NCBI RefSeq assembly: GCF_900604945.1
Contig: NZ_UWPB01000002.1
Span: 868,001 to 932,000, forward strand
Source of the DNA: Ruminococcus sp. Marseille-P6503
GTDB lineage: Bacteria; Bacillota; Clostridia; Oscillospirales; Ruminococcaceae
Direction of reading: 5' to 3'
Length of the DNA: 64,000 nucleotides
This document shows positions 17,475 to 26,134 of the stretch, piece by piece. How positions within the stretch are numbered: the stretch's first letter is position 1; the number at the start of each line of letters is the position of its first letter. The notes below the pieces were generated by a model. That model made no database searches. It worked only from the letters and a program-made list of their open reading frames with translations, and was not told the DNA's origin. Both the position numbers and the translations under genes were made by a program.

Positions 17475-17856
17475 AGAGACAAGGGTAATTTTACACAAAT
17501 ATAGTGTTGAGAACAAGACATAATATTAAATTCATATATATTCGCAATATAGGTATTTGAGTGCTGAAAAGTCCTTTCTTGTAGGGCGAGTTTATTTTTA
17601 AAGCCTGACCATCGGACTATGTTAGAATCACCCTGTGTGTAGTACCTACGCACAGGGGATTTCGGTATTTATGGATACACACCAAAAGCAAATATATAAA
17701 AAAGGTTTAATTCTAGGTAAGTAAAAAAGCTTCACGTTATTTTTGTTTGTTTTGCAAAAGTTGTGATTTATATTAACAAAATTGGTATCTAATAATATAA
17801 TTTTAGGAGTAAATTGAATATATTTGACTGTTTTATATTGAAAAGGAGGATTTTGC
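17475..17856. other. Gene-free stretch with a hairpin and a promoter
   Basis: No coding sequence is visible. An 11-bp stem CCCTGTGTGTA/TACGCACAGGG (17631-17641, 17647-17657, one wobble) has a 5-nt loop but no T run. The promoter of the lipoprotein operon lies near the right end. The motif at 17555-17574 recurs at 29505-29524 (18 of 20 bases). Confidence 0.5.
17773..17801 (+). promoter_or_regulatory. Promoter of the lipoprotein/ABC operon
   Basis: TTAACA (17773-17778), a 17-bp spacer and TATAAT (17796-17801) lie 55 nt before the lipoprotein start codon. Confidence 0.6.
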
Positions 17857-18930
17857 ATGAAACGCAAAATAGTTTCACTTGCTTTGGCTGGCGTAATGTG
17901 CTTGTCTGTAACCGCTTGCGGGAAGAATACCCTTGCTAATAATTTTAGCCAATACGGAGTTTCCATATACGAGCAAACAGTTTACTATATCGGAAACGAC
18001 GGCAGACTTATGTATTATGATATTGCTAACGAAAGCTCAGGGATTTTGTGCTTTTCTCCTAATTGCAAGCATGAGTTTTATGACCCTTCTGCGAATTCCT
18101 CCCCTGAATGTAATGCAGTTCCTAAATCGGAAAGCGGATTTTATTCCTCTGTGTGTACAAATGGACTTGTGTACTATACAACTTCACAAAATCTTTCTGC
18201 CTGTTTGTACGAATATGACTGCAAAAACGATACGGTAGATATGGTTTGCACTGTTGATAATTTTGAACCCCAAGGACTTTCTATAATTTGTCTTGAGGAT
18301 AAGATTTTCTTTTACGGCTATGAGGTTAAAATAGACAACCTTAACGGCTCGGACAGCTCTGCGGATTGGTCGGTTTACTGTTATGATACTCAAAAAAAGG
18401 AAACCGAAAAGGTTCTTACTGTTTCGCATATTTCAAATATGTATCTTCATGATGACGAAATTTACATCTGTGCAATGCAAAGAAATGAAGATGATGAAAA
18501 CGCAGATCCTACCTTTTCAACATATAAGTACAAAAAGGGTAAGTGCGAGAAAATCTTTGACGAATCTCTTTATTTTTATAACAACAGTAAAGGATTTTAT
18601 GAAACAAAAGAAAACGGCGTTTTGAATATTTTGGAATATGATTTTAAAAGCGGAAAAACTCGGACTGTGGCAGAGGGAAATCCATATTACGCTTATGGTG
18701 ATTATCTGATTTACGGAATTAAGGAAAGTGACGATAATATTTCCTTTTTTAAATATAACAGTACCTCGCAAAAATCTGAGAGTATAAGCTTTAACTCTGT
18801 AGTAATAAGCTATTTAGATGACAATTATGTAATTTACAGTGAAATAGATACTTATGGAGATGATCAGCACACATACATATGTAACACCGATAACTTTTTC
18901 CAAAACGAGGAGGGAAAGCTGATATCATGA
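17857..18930 (+). CDS. Lipoprotein with beta-propeller-like repeats
   Basis: A 357-residue protein with a lipoprotein signal (lipobox SVTAC, lipidated Cys near residue 21). The mature part shows repeated beta-rich units of about 45 residues with YY/Y-D motifs (QTVYYIGNDGRLMYYDI, KIFFYGYEVKI, DEIYICAMQ). This suggests a beta-propeller akin to DUF5050/PQQ-like sensors. It would be anchored outside the membrane. It opens an operon with a solute-binding-like lipoprotein (ATGA overlap) and an ABC ATPase and permease, so it may be an accessory or sensor for that transporter. AAAGGAGG precedes the ATG. Confidence 0.6.
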   Translation: MKRKIVSLALAGVMCLSVTACGKNTLANNFSQYGVSIYEQTVYYIGNDGRLMYYDIANESSGILCFSPNCKHEFYDPSANSSPECNAVPKSESGFYSSVCTNGLVYYTTSQNLSACLYEYDCKNDTVDMVCTVDNFEPQGLSIICLEDKIFFYGYEVKIDNLNGSDSSADWSVYCYDTQKKETEKVLTVSHISNMYLHDDEIYICAMQRNEDDENADPTFSTYKYKKGKCEKIFDESLYFYNNSKGFYETKENGVLNILEYDFKSGKTRTVAEGNPYYAYGDYLIYGIKESDDNISFFKYNSTSQKSESISFNSVVISYLDDNYVIYSEIDTYGDDQHTYICNTDNFFQNEEGKLIS

Positions 18931-20453
18931 TAAAAGGTAAATTATCATTTGCTGTTGCAGCGGTAATGCTTTTGTGCGGCTGCTCCTCGGATTCAAATAG
19001 AAATAATCCTTCAAATGACAGCAGTATACCTGCTTCAAGTTATGTTTCAAATATGGGACTGGCGCCGTCATATGAAACCGTTTTGTACGAGATCCCCGAC
19101 ATTTCCGAGGTTAAATCCGGGGAATATGACAGCGGCAAAATCGTGTTTGTTGTTTCCGATTACAGCGGTGAGAAAGCTTTTGAAAACCAAAATAAAATAA
19201 ATGAAATACTTAAAAATAAGGGATTTAAAAAGCAGCTTGAGTTTAAGCTTCTTGACGATATGAATTACAAGTCTGAGCTTGTTGATTACATAAACGGCGG
19301 AGGGCAGGCGGATATTCTTTTTACAAATGCCGCCTATGCGGACAAAAACGCCATTGGAGCATATCACGAATTTGTGGACAGAGGTTGGCTTTGTGATATT
19401 ACCGAACTTGTAAATTCCTCTGAGGGAGAAAAGCTTAAAAACAGCTACAGCGAGACTTTCTGGACAGGTATGGAGATAAACGGGAAAATCTACGGAGTTG
19501 GACATAACATTACGACAGGCTATGGAATTTCCGCGGTTTTCAATACTGAGCTTTGCGGCAATTACGGCTTTGATCTGTCCACCTTTGACGGAAGTCTTGA
19601 AACCATAAGAGATTGGTGCTTTAAAATAAAGGAATCAAACATTTCCTGCGATATTTTTGAACCCCGAATTTCACTTTCAGGTGTTCTTCGCCTGTCGGGA
19701 ATGTACGGCGACCCTCAGCTTTCACAATTTGGAATGGGAGCAAGAGAGGAAAACGGGATTCTTACTGCTGTTAACATTTATGAGGATCAAGGCTTTAAGA
19801 ATACTGTAAAAACTCTTAGCGAAATATATTCAGGCGGCTGCTTTTATGATATTAATGCAAACGTCAGCTCGGGCAACTTTTTTGTGAAACTTGTTTCAAC
19901 CTCCGCTGAGGGAAACAGCTTAGTTTTTGCATATGGAAATGAAAATATGTATGAAATTGAAACAACAGAAATAGAGCTTATTAAGCCTCAAAGCATTACT
20001 ACTATAAATAACGTCAGCGGAGTGTGTACTCTTTCTCGGGATAAGGAAAGCGCCTTCGAGGCGTTGGCAATTATGTATTCAGACCCTGACATTTCAAATT
20101 TAATGGAGTACGGAACGACTGAATACAGCGAGGATTTAATCTCTCCTGGAATGTCCTTGGGAAACCATATTCTTACCTTTGCCGACAGTGAATTCCCAAA
20201 GGAAAAGGGAGATAAAAAACAGGCTATTCAAAGCTTTAACAGCTCTGTGGAGATAACACCCTTGTCAGGCTTCTGTCCTGATTATGAAAAGGGAAATTTC
20301 GCCGCTCTTTATAACGCAAACGCTCAGGGAGATTATCTTTATATGGGTATGTGCGGCTCAGACTGGGAAAGCATTATGACTGAGATGTCAAACCTAATGA
20401 AAGAAGCAGGAATCGACAATGCGATTTCGACAATCAATGAGGATTTAAACTAA
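18927..20453 (+). CDS. Extracellular solute-binding lipoprotein-like protein
   Basis: A 508-residue lipoprotein (MIKGKLSFAVAAVMLLCGC, lipobox LLCGC) with the overall layout of family 1 extracellular solute-binding proteins. These features include an ADILFTNAAYADKNAIGAYH-like ligand-binding region, aromatic residues (SETFWTG, RDWCFKIKE) and a C-terminal two-lobe pattern. The neighbouring ABC genes encode an exporter- or efflux-like pair (CcmA/ABC-2 type), not a classical importer, so the ligand and role are uncertain. It overlaps the previous gene by 4 nt. Confidence 0.6.
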   Translation: MIKGKLSFAVAAVMLLCGCSSDSNRNNPSNDSSIPASSYVSNMGLAPSYETVLYEIPDISEVKSGEYDSGKIVFVVSDYSGEKAFENQNKINEILKNKGFKKQLEFKLLDDMNYKSELVDYINGGGQADILFTNAAYADKNAIGAYHEFVDRGWLCDITELVNSSEGEKLKNSYSETFWTGMEINGKIYGVGHNITTGYGISAVFNTELCGNYGFDLSTFDGSLETIRDWCFKIKESNISCDIFEPRISLSGVLRLSGMYGDPQLSQFGMGAREENGILTAVNIYEDQGFKNTVKTLSEIYSGGCFYDINANVSSGNFFVKLVSTSAEGNSLVFAYGNENMYEIETTEIELIKPQSITTINNVSGVCTLSRDKESAFEALAIMYSDPDISNLMEYGTTEYSEDLISPGMSLGNHILTFADSEFPKEKGDKKQAIQSFNSSVEITPLSGFCPDYEKGNFAALYNANAQGDYLYMGMCGSDWESIMTEMSNLMKEAGIDNAISTINEDLN

Positions 20454-20488
20454 ATGATATAGATACCTATTGAAGGGAGTAATTAATC

Positions 20489-21349
20489 ATGACCCTGACA
20501 ATAAAGAATCTCACAAAGCAATACGGCGAATTCACAGCGTTAAAGGACTTCACCTACGAGTTCACCGCAGGCGTGTACGGTCTGCTTGGACCCAACGGCG
20601 CGGGAAAATCAACGCTGATGAATATAATCACCGACAATTTGAAAGCTACAAAGGGCGAGGTAAAGTTTGACGGAGTTTCCACAACCGAAATGGGAGCAGA
20701 TTTCCGCAAAATCCTCGGCTTTATGCCCCAGCAGCAGGGAATATATCCAAACTTCACATTGGAAAGATTTCTCTACTATATGGCGGCTCTTAAAGGCATG
20801 AAAAAAGCCGAGGCGAAAGCTGATATTGACAGACTGCTAAGGCTTGTAAATTTGCAGGACAGTACCTCAAAACGTCTTGGGGGCTTTTCGGGCGGAATGA
20901 AACAGCGCGCGCTTATCGCTCAGGCAATGCTGGGCGATCCCAAAGTAATAATACTTGACGAGCCGACGGCAGGACTTGATCCTAAGGAACGTATAAGAAT
21001 AAGAAATCTGATTGCGGAAATAGCCTTTGAAAAAATAGTTATCATCGCGACTCATGTTGTTTCGGATATCGAGTTTATCGCTAAGGAAGTCCTTTTGCTT
21101 AAAAAAGGCGAAATAATCGGCTCCGGCAAGCCTCATGAGCTGTGCGAAAAAATCGGCGGAAAGGTTTTTGAGATAAAAGCAAACGAAGAAAGCCTTGCCG
21201 AGATTTCTTCAAAATTCAAGGTAGGAAATATCTCAAAGGACGAAAAAAATATCTATGTAAGAGTTATCTCGGAAGATCCTCCTGCCGGTTATGACTTTAA
21301 ATCCTGTAAGCCCGATCTGGAGGACTTGTACCTCTACTACTTTGATTAG
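20489..21349 (+). CDS. ABC transporter ATP-binding protein
   Basis: A 286-residue ATPase with Walker A GPNGAGKST (near residue 35), a Q loop, the signature FSGGMKQRALIAQAML and Walker B VIILDEPTAGLD. It matches the CcmA/DrrA-like ABC-2 family that works with large permeases in export or resistance. It is the third gene of the operon, 35 nt after the solute-binding-like gene. A shifted frame over its start is only a shadow. Confidence 0.8.
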   Translation: MTLTIKNLTKQYGEFTALKDFTYEFTAGVYGLLGPNGAGKSTLMNIITDNLKATKGEVKFDGVSTTEMGADFRKILGFMPQQQGIYPNFTLERFLYYMAALKGMKKAEAKADIDRLLRLVNLQDSTSKRLGGFSGGMKQRALIAQAMLGDPKVIILDEPTAGLDPKERIRIRNLIAEIAFEKIVIIATHVVSDIEFIAKEVLLLKKGEIIGSGKPHELCEKIGGKVFEIKANEESLAEISSKFKVGNISKDEKNIYVRVISEDPPAGYDFKSCKPDLEDLYLYYFD

Positions 21350-21360
21350 GGGGCGGTAAT

Positions 21361-23589
21361 ATGCGGATATACTTAGGGGAATTAGTCAAAGCGTTCTGTA
21401 AGAAAACTACTGTCGCTATCTTCATTGCCCTCACTGTCCTTAACGGAGTTCTTCTTTGGGTAAATGAAAGTCAGAAAAACGATACATATACCACCGCCCT
21501 GTACAAGGCGGCTTTTTCGGATTTAGAGGGTCTGACTGCATGGCAGGCATACGAACAGGTCAGCTTGCAGCTGCAAAAATTACAGCTCACAGACCGTCTG
21601 TCTTATGGAGAGGATATTTCCGAAACGTTAAAGGAGTATCCTGAAATCGACGGCGAACAGCTCATAAATGACTATAAAAGCAAAAGCTATCTGAAATATA
21701 CAAACGACAGCTTTTATGAGCAGCAGCTTTTAAAGGACGTTCTTGCGGAGGTCGAAAGCTGCGCGAAATATGATGAATACTTAACGGGAATTGACGAAGC
21801 CGCGGCTAAAATGACAGCTATCTCTCTCTTTGCAGACCCCGACAGCTTTAGTTTTAAGAACATTGTCAAAACTCCCGAAGATTTTGCCCACTTAAAAGGC
21901 TCGCAGCTTGAAATTGCCCCCTCAAAAGGAGTTTCAATGGCAGCGGATTTTCTTGCAACAGATCTGATAGCTTTGCTGATGATTATGACGGTTGTTGTGA
22001 CGATTGTTACCCGTGAAAAAGAGTTAAATCAGATAGTGCTTTCAAGAACTGCGTTTAAGGGAAGAAAAACCTTAGGAGCAGCAAAGCTTTTTACTTGCTT
22101 TGCTGCGGCTCTTATAGCTGAAACAATTCTCTATGCTGTAAATTTCACTATTTCATATTTTACATATGGCTTTGGAGATCTTTCAAGACAAATTCAGTCG
22201 GTTTATGATTTTAACGGAAGTAATTTAAAAATCTCGGTTCTTGAATTTTTCATTCTTTTTTTAATCGCTAAGCTTGCGGTTTACTGCGTTTTTGCGGGGT
22301 TTATCTATCTTGTGACAGTTATCTCAAATACCGCAGTCAAGGTATACGGAATACTGGCTGTAACCATCGCGGCGGAGGCTGTGATGTATTACACGATACC
22401 AAGCGCAAGCTACCTTTGTCCGTTTAAATACATTAATATTCTTGCATACGCAAATACAAAGGATTTGTTTTCAAGCTATCTTAATCTTAACTTGTTCGGT
22501 GAGCCTGTAAACTATATTGCGGTATTTGTCATTTCAGCGGCAGTGCTTCTCATAGGATTTTCGGCAATATCGGTACTTGTTTTTTCAAAACAAAGGGTAC
22601 TTAAAAGCCGTTCAAAAAAATTCAGCCTTGAAAAAATCAACATTTTCAAGGGCAGAACAACAAATCTGTTTTTGCAGGAATGCTATAAAATTTTCATAGG
22701 CGGCAAAGCTCTTATTATTCTTGCGGTGTTTGCGGCTGTTGTTGGTTTAACATATGAGCCCGAAAAAGAGAAATTTACATCGGTTGATGAAATTTATTAC
22801 AAGCAGTATATGCTGAAATTAGAGGGAGAATATACTCCCCAAAAGCAAAAGATGATAGATGACGAGGAAGAAAAATTCGCGGAGGCTCAGATAAAAATGC
22901 TGGAAGAGCTGGCGAATACGGACGGCGACGGAATATTCATAATGATGAAATATCAGGACATTCTTGCTCCTCAGTACGCGTTTGAGCAGGTAAAACAACA
23001 CGCTGAGTATCTGAAAACCACGGAAAACGGCGAGTTTGTTTACGACAGCGGATATAAGCTTTTAACAGGGGATAAATCCGCAGGAAACAAGGATCTGACC
23101 TTGGGACTAACCGCAATGGCAATGGTTATCTGCTGTCTGGTGTATGTTTATTCCATAGAATATCAGACGGGAGCAAACGTCTTGCTTAAAACCTCGGCAA
23201 AGGGCAGAGTAGACACGTTTCTGCGGAAATTTACAATAGGACTGATAATAGTTACAATAATTTATGTTCTCACCTATGCGCCTTACTTTTACAATGTGCT
23301 TAACGCTTACGGAACAAGAGGAATAGACGCGCCTATATGCTCTCTCGAAGCCTTTTCAGACTGGGATATGAGCATAAAAGCTTATCTTATCTTAATCAGC
23401 GTCGCACGTTATATTTCCCTTATATGCGCAATGCTGATAATATACTTTCTGTCAAGCAGATTAAAAAGCGTTATCGGGGCTTTCCTTGCAGGTACGGCGG
23501 TTTTGGTGCTTCCTATTCTCTTGTCACTGCTTGGAATCAAGTTCTTTGATTATGTACTGCTTAATCCTATTTTGATTGGGAATTTGTAA
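21361..23589 (+). CDS. ABC-2 type transporter permease
   Basis: A 742-residue membrane protein. It has an N-terminal helix, a large extracytoplasmic helical region (about 35-190), a block of membrane segments (about 195-415), a second soluble stretch (about 450-575) and more membrane segments to the end. Two similar halves suggest an internally duplicated ABC-2 permease forming the channel for the adjacent ATPase. The substrate is unknown. It starts 11 nt after the ATPase stop. Confidence 0.7.
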   Translation: MRIYLGELVKAFCKKTTVAIFIALTVLNGVLLWVNESQKNDTYTTALYKAAFSDLEGLTAWQAYEQVSLQLQKLQLTDRLSYGEDISETLKEYPEIDGEQLINDYKSKSYLKYTNDSFYEQQLLKDVLAEVESCAKYDEYLTGIDEAAAKMTAISLFADPDSFSFKNIVKTPEDFAHLKGSQLEIAPSKGVSMAADFLATDLIALLMIMTVVVTIVTREKELNQIVLSRTAFKGRKTLGAAKLFTCFAAALIAETILYAVNFTISYFTYGFGDLSRQIQSVYDFNGSNLKISVLEFFILFLIAKLAVYCVFAGFIYLVTVISNTAVKVYGILAVTIAAEAVMYYTIPSASYLCPFKYINILAYANTKDLFSSYLNLNLFGEPVNYIAVFVISAAVLLIGFSAISVLVFSKQRVLKSRSKKFSLEKINIFKGRTTNLFLQECYKIFIGGKALIILAVFAAVVGLTYEPEKEKFTSVDEIYYKQYMLKLEGEYTPQKQKMIDDEEEKFAEAQIKMLEELANTDGDGIFIMMKYQDILAPQYAFEQVKQHAEYLKTTENGEFVYDSGYKLLTGDKSAGNKDLTLGLTAMAMVICCLVYVYSIEYQTGANVLLKTSAKGRVDTFLRKFTIGLIIVTIIYVLTYAPYFYNVLNAYGTRGIDAPICSLEAFSDWDMSIKAYLILISVARYISLICAMLIIYFLSSRLKSVIGAFLAGTAVLVLPILLSLLGIKFFDYVLLNPILIGNL

Positions 23590-23613
23590 AGATATTATGG
23601 GAGGTTAAATACA

Positions 23614-24429
23614 ATGAGCAGCTTTTCGACGGTTTACAGCGAATACTACTATTACTGCAGAATATCAAATGTTGAAGAAGCACAAAGTAAATTTATATGC
23701 TGTAATTCGATTTTAAGAGATGAAAGTAAAGGTACATCGTTAGCACTTCAATTATTTGAGGATAAATATGAAGAAGAAAAAACGAAGTTGTATGAAAAAT
23801 ACAAAAGGATATATGATGATTTTCTATCTTATTCCGATGCTCTTATTGATGGGAAGAAAATTGACAGCGAAGAAAAATATATCCGGTATATTCATAACCT
23901 AATGCGTATATCTAACGAAATGATAATTTTTACTAACCAGTATTTTGTATCATCATCAAATAAACTGCTGAAAAATAAATATGATTTTGATGGCAAAGAT
24001 AAAAAGCTTTCTTATATAATCAATCAGAACAGAAACATCCCATATATAATCAATAGCGATTTAGTGGATAATTTTATTGATGGAAATAGTAATACTATTA
24101 TGTTTTCTTTAGCAAGTGCTTTTTTAGTTATAGCAATAACATTAGGAATTTGGTTGTATAACTCATTTGCAGAAGCATTTAAAGAGAATACAAGTTTTAT
24201 TACTATTATTATTAATAATTTTTTGGTACTTGTATTATTTGTGTGTTTTGCTTTTTTATTTATTTTTTATCTTGTATTGCTTATAAAATACAAACGAATA
24301 TTTAAATTAAAAGAAGTAAAATATATGGCGCAGCGACGTAATCGTACATTAGTGTGTAATGCCTTTAAAACAAACTGGACAATGAAGAACATATTAAATA
24401 TAATGAGTATGCTTAAAGAATTAAAGTAA
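23614..24429 (+). CDS. Membrane protein of unknown function
   Basis: A 271-residue AT-rich gene. The N-terminal 155 or so residues are charged and helical (FEDKYEEEKTKLYEKYKRIY). Two transmembrane helices follow (about 168-187 and 196-225), then a basic tail. This soluble-helical plus two-helix layout is seen in some SLATT-type or effector proteins, but no motif proves a relationship. Composition differs from the ABC genes upstream. GGGAGG lies before the ATG and a terminator follows, so it may end the operon or be an independent cargo gene. Confidence 0.5.
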   Translation: MSSFSTVYSEYYYYCRISNVEEAQSKFICCNSILRDESKGTSLALQLFEDKYEEEKTKLYEKYKRIYDDFLSYSDALIDGKKIDSEEKYIRYIHNLMRISNEMIIFTNQYFVSSSNKLLKNKYDFDGKDKKLSYIINQNRNIPYIINSDLVDNFIDGNSNTIMFSLASAFLVIAITLGIWLYNSFAEAFKENTSFITIIINNFLVLVLFVCFAFLFIFYLVLLIKYKRIFKLKEVKYMAQRRNRTLVCNAFKTNWTMKNILNIMSMLKELK

Positions 24430-24476
24430 AGTGCAATATATAGTTTTGACGGCTATAATATTACATAATGAATTTT

Positions 24477-24512
24477 ACTCCATTTCGATTAAAACGGAAT
24501 GGAGTTTTTTTA
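24477..24512 (+). terminator. Terminator after the cargo block
   Basis: ACTCCATTTCG pairs with CGGAATGGAGT (one T:G wobble) across ATTAAAA and is followed by TTTTTTTATG, a classic intrinsic terminator. Confidence 0.8.
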
Positions 24513-24528
24513 TGCCCTTTTATATATG

Positions 24529-24602
24529 TTGGCAATGCTTAATTGCCAAATATCCATAGCCTTCGTTTTGATTCAAACGAAAAAAAGTAATCAAAACGGA
24601 GG
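24529..24602 (+). promoter_or_regulatory. Leader with mutually exclusive hairpins before the sigma-like gene
   Basis: An 8-bp hairpin TTGGCAAT/ATTGCCAA (24529-24549) is followed by two overlapping alternatives. TTCGTTT/AAACGAA (24562-24581) competes with CGTTTTGATT/AATCAAAACG (24564-24573, 24589-24598), whose last base is also the first G of the GGAGG ribosome site. Switching between them could control translation of the gene at 24610. Confidence 0.4.
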
Positions 24603-24609
24603 TTAAAAA

Positions 24610-25032
24610 ATGAAAAGTAAAAAACTCAGCGTGTATGACGCTGTAAATAAAAAATATACGGAAGTTGAGGTCAGCGATGAGGTTTATACATATTACAAAA
24701 GAACCGGGTGGGCTATTGAAAATAACGACAGATCATTTTACGAACATGAGATACAGTTTTCAATGCTAAAGGGCGGCACGGACGGAGCCTTTGAGAATTT
24801 TCACGAATTTATTGCAGCCGAGGATGTTACGGAAAAATATATCATGACAGAGGGACTGAATAAGGCATTGAAAATGATCTCTTCAAAAGACAGAGAGCTT
24901 ATTGAACTGCTCTATTACAAGGAAATGACTGAGCGAGAATGCGCTGCGTATTACGGTATTAGTCAGAAAAATATACACAAAAAGAAAGTGAGAATTTTAG
25001 ACAATCTTCACAAACTTTTGGGAAAGGCATGA
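24610..25032 (+). CDS. Sigma-70 region 4-like factor of the recombination module
   Basis: A 140-residue protein. The C-terminal part (KALKMISSKDRELIELLYYK, then CAAYYGISQKNIHKKKVRIL) is a sigma-70 region 4 helix-turn-helix. The N-terminal half shows no clear region 2, so it may be a sigma-like activator. Such genes are common immediately before the excision/recombinase genes of clostridial mobile elements. GGAGG precedes the ATG, overlapped by the hairpin described in its leader. The structured RNA candidate follows directly. Confidence 0.65.
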   Translation: MKSKKLSVYDAVNKKYTEVEVSDEVYTYYKRTGWAIENNDRSFYEHEIQFSMLKGGTDGAFENFHEFIAAEDVTEKYIMTEGLNKALKMISSKDRELIELLYYKEMTERECAAYYGISQKNIHKKKVRILDNLHKLLGKA

Positions 25033-25059
25033 TTTTAGGGGTATCAAAACTCCGACTTT

Positions 25060-25550
25060 TTACCGTATACAAGCGTAAGAAGTATAAAACTGTTTCTTAA
25101 AGCAACTTGAAAACAGAATATCAACTCTGCAAGTACGTTAATCACACGGCTGGTATGAAATCTCAGCAGCCGCATGGGATACACGCCAAGACCTTCGATG
25201 AAAGAAACTGTAGGTGACAGATGCAGCGGACTTCATCGGCAGCGAGCGAAAAATGTAAATCTCAGACCTTTGAATAGCTTTCAAAGTCGGCGATGAAACG
25301 TGTGAGGATAATGATACTTCCATATAAGGGCTGAAAAAGCGCGGGTGAAACGCCCATGAGATCGGTAAGCTGCTGATCGCTTGCAGAGTTCCGTCGTGTC
25401 GGGGTTTGGAACAAATAACACGGAAAACGTCCGAAACGAAAATGAATCGGACGAAGGCAAAACGAGTTAAAGTTATTCCGTACTTCCGTTTTGACGGTAC
25501 GGATATAACTCAAGTGCAGGAGTAGAGAATTTCTGTGCTTGAGTTATATA
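25060..25550 (+). ncRNA. Candidate large structured noncoding RNA
   Basis: About 490 nt without a credible ORF, visibly richer in GC than the flanks and dense with inverted repeats. These include CTGTTT/AAACAG (25090-25116), CGGCTG/CAGCCG (25147-25172), GTCCGA/TCGGAC (near 25429-25452), CCGTAC/GTACGG enclosed by GAGTTA/TAACTC (25464-25510), and AACTCAAG/CTTGAGTT with two further wobble-paired steps (25507-25545). It resembles the size and habitat of large ornate bacterial RNAs (for example the ROOL class), but I cannot assign a family by eye. The strand is assumed from the flanking genes. Confidence 0.5.
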
Positions 25551-25569
25551 CAGAATGGAGGATATGCGA

Positions 25570-25749
25570 TTGCTGAATGAAAAGGATAAATCCGATTGGG
25601 ATAAGGTACGTTGTAAACTTCTTAAAATCAAGAATAAAGATGAGGTTTACGTTAACGGAAATGAATGCCGTAAATGCGTATGGTCTAATACTGAATCGGG
25701 AAAAATATTATGCACCAAAAGGTGCGGAAGAAAAGGCGACAAAATATGA
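25570..25749 (+). CDS. Small cysteine-containing protein of the recombination module
   Basis: A 59-residue protein (LLNEKDKSDWDKVRCKLL...) with five Cys, including a C-x2-C (ECRKCVW) and a second C-x3-C (ILCTKRC) that could bind a metal ion. Function unknown. I favour the TTG at 25570 because GGAGG (25557-25561) lies 8 nt upstream. ATGs at 25555 and 25564 overlap or crowd that site. It follows the RNA candidate directly. Confidence 0.45.
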   Translation: MLNEKDKSDWDKVRCKLLKIKNKDEVYVNGNECRKCVWSNTESGKILCTKRCGRKGDKI

Positions 25750-25771
25750 ATAATACGAGGGAGGTCGTAAG

Positions 25772-25891
25772 ATGTCAGGCTTTATAATAGGACTTTTAAT
25801 AGGAGGATTTACAGGCGTTTTTGCAATGTGTCTTTGCACAGCTGCGGGGCAGGCGGATAGGCGTAAAAACTGCACAGGAAAAGACAAATAA
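25772..25891 (+). CDS. DUF3789-like micro-membrane protein
   Basis: A 39-residue ORF (MSGFIIGLLIGGFTGVFAMC, then LCTAAGQADRRKN) with a single glycine-rich hydrophobic helix, a Cys-Leu-Cys motif and a basic tail. This matches the DUF3789 family of tiny proteins in clostridial conjugative elements as I remember it. GGGAGG is well placed before the ATG. The function is unknown. Confidence 0.6.
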   Translation: MSGFIIGLLIGGFTGVFAMCLCTAAGQADRRKNCTGKDK

Positions 25892-25956
25892 TTTCGTTGG
25901 GTTTGGTAATACCATTATGAAAATAATTGTGATATTGTTGTAAGGAGGAAACGGAA

Positions 25957-26112
25957 TTGAATAAGGAAATTACAGAAATGTTCAATGACTGCGAGGTCAC
26001 CATTGCGTTTAAGAATAAGGCGGAACCTATAAAAGATCAAGTGCTGTGGCTTATACTTGAAAGTTTTAAGGAACGCATAGAAACGCAGTTTGGCTTTACC
26101 GTTGATCCGTAA
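25957..26112 (+). CDS. TnpW-like transposon-encoded small protein
   Basis: A 51-residue ORF starting at TTG 25957, with AAGGAGG 8 nt upstream. The core CEVTIAFKNKAEPIKDQVLW followed by LILESF resembles TnpW-type proteins encoded next to TnpX recombinases in Tn4451-like elements (pattern Y-T-V-x-F-x(n)-K-D-K-I-L-R-L-I). It immediately precedes the recombinase gene, as in those transposons. Its biochemical role is unknown. Confidence 0.5.
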   Translation: MNKEITEMFNDCEVTIAFKNKAEPIKDQVLWLILESFKERIETQFGFTVDP

Positions 26113-26134
26113 AAATACAGTTGGGAGGATAACC

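Noticed and set aside
25138-25513. Two minus-strand ORFs in the RNA candidate
   Set aside because: They lack ribosome sites and overlap strong inverted repeats; codon use is not coding-like.
25060-25550. Group II intron or IStron as explanation of the structured segment
   Set aside because: No domain V-like hairpin, reverse transcriptase or transposase was visible.
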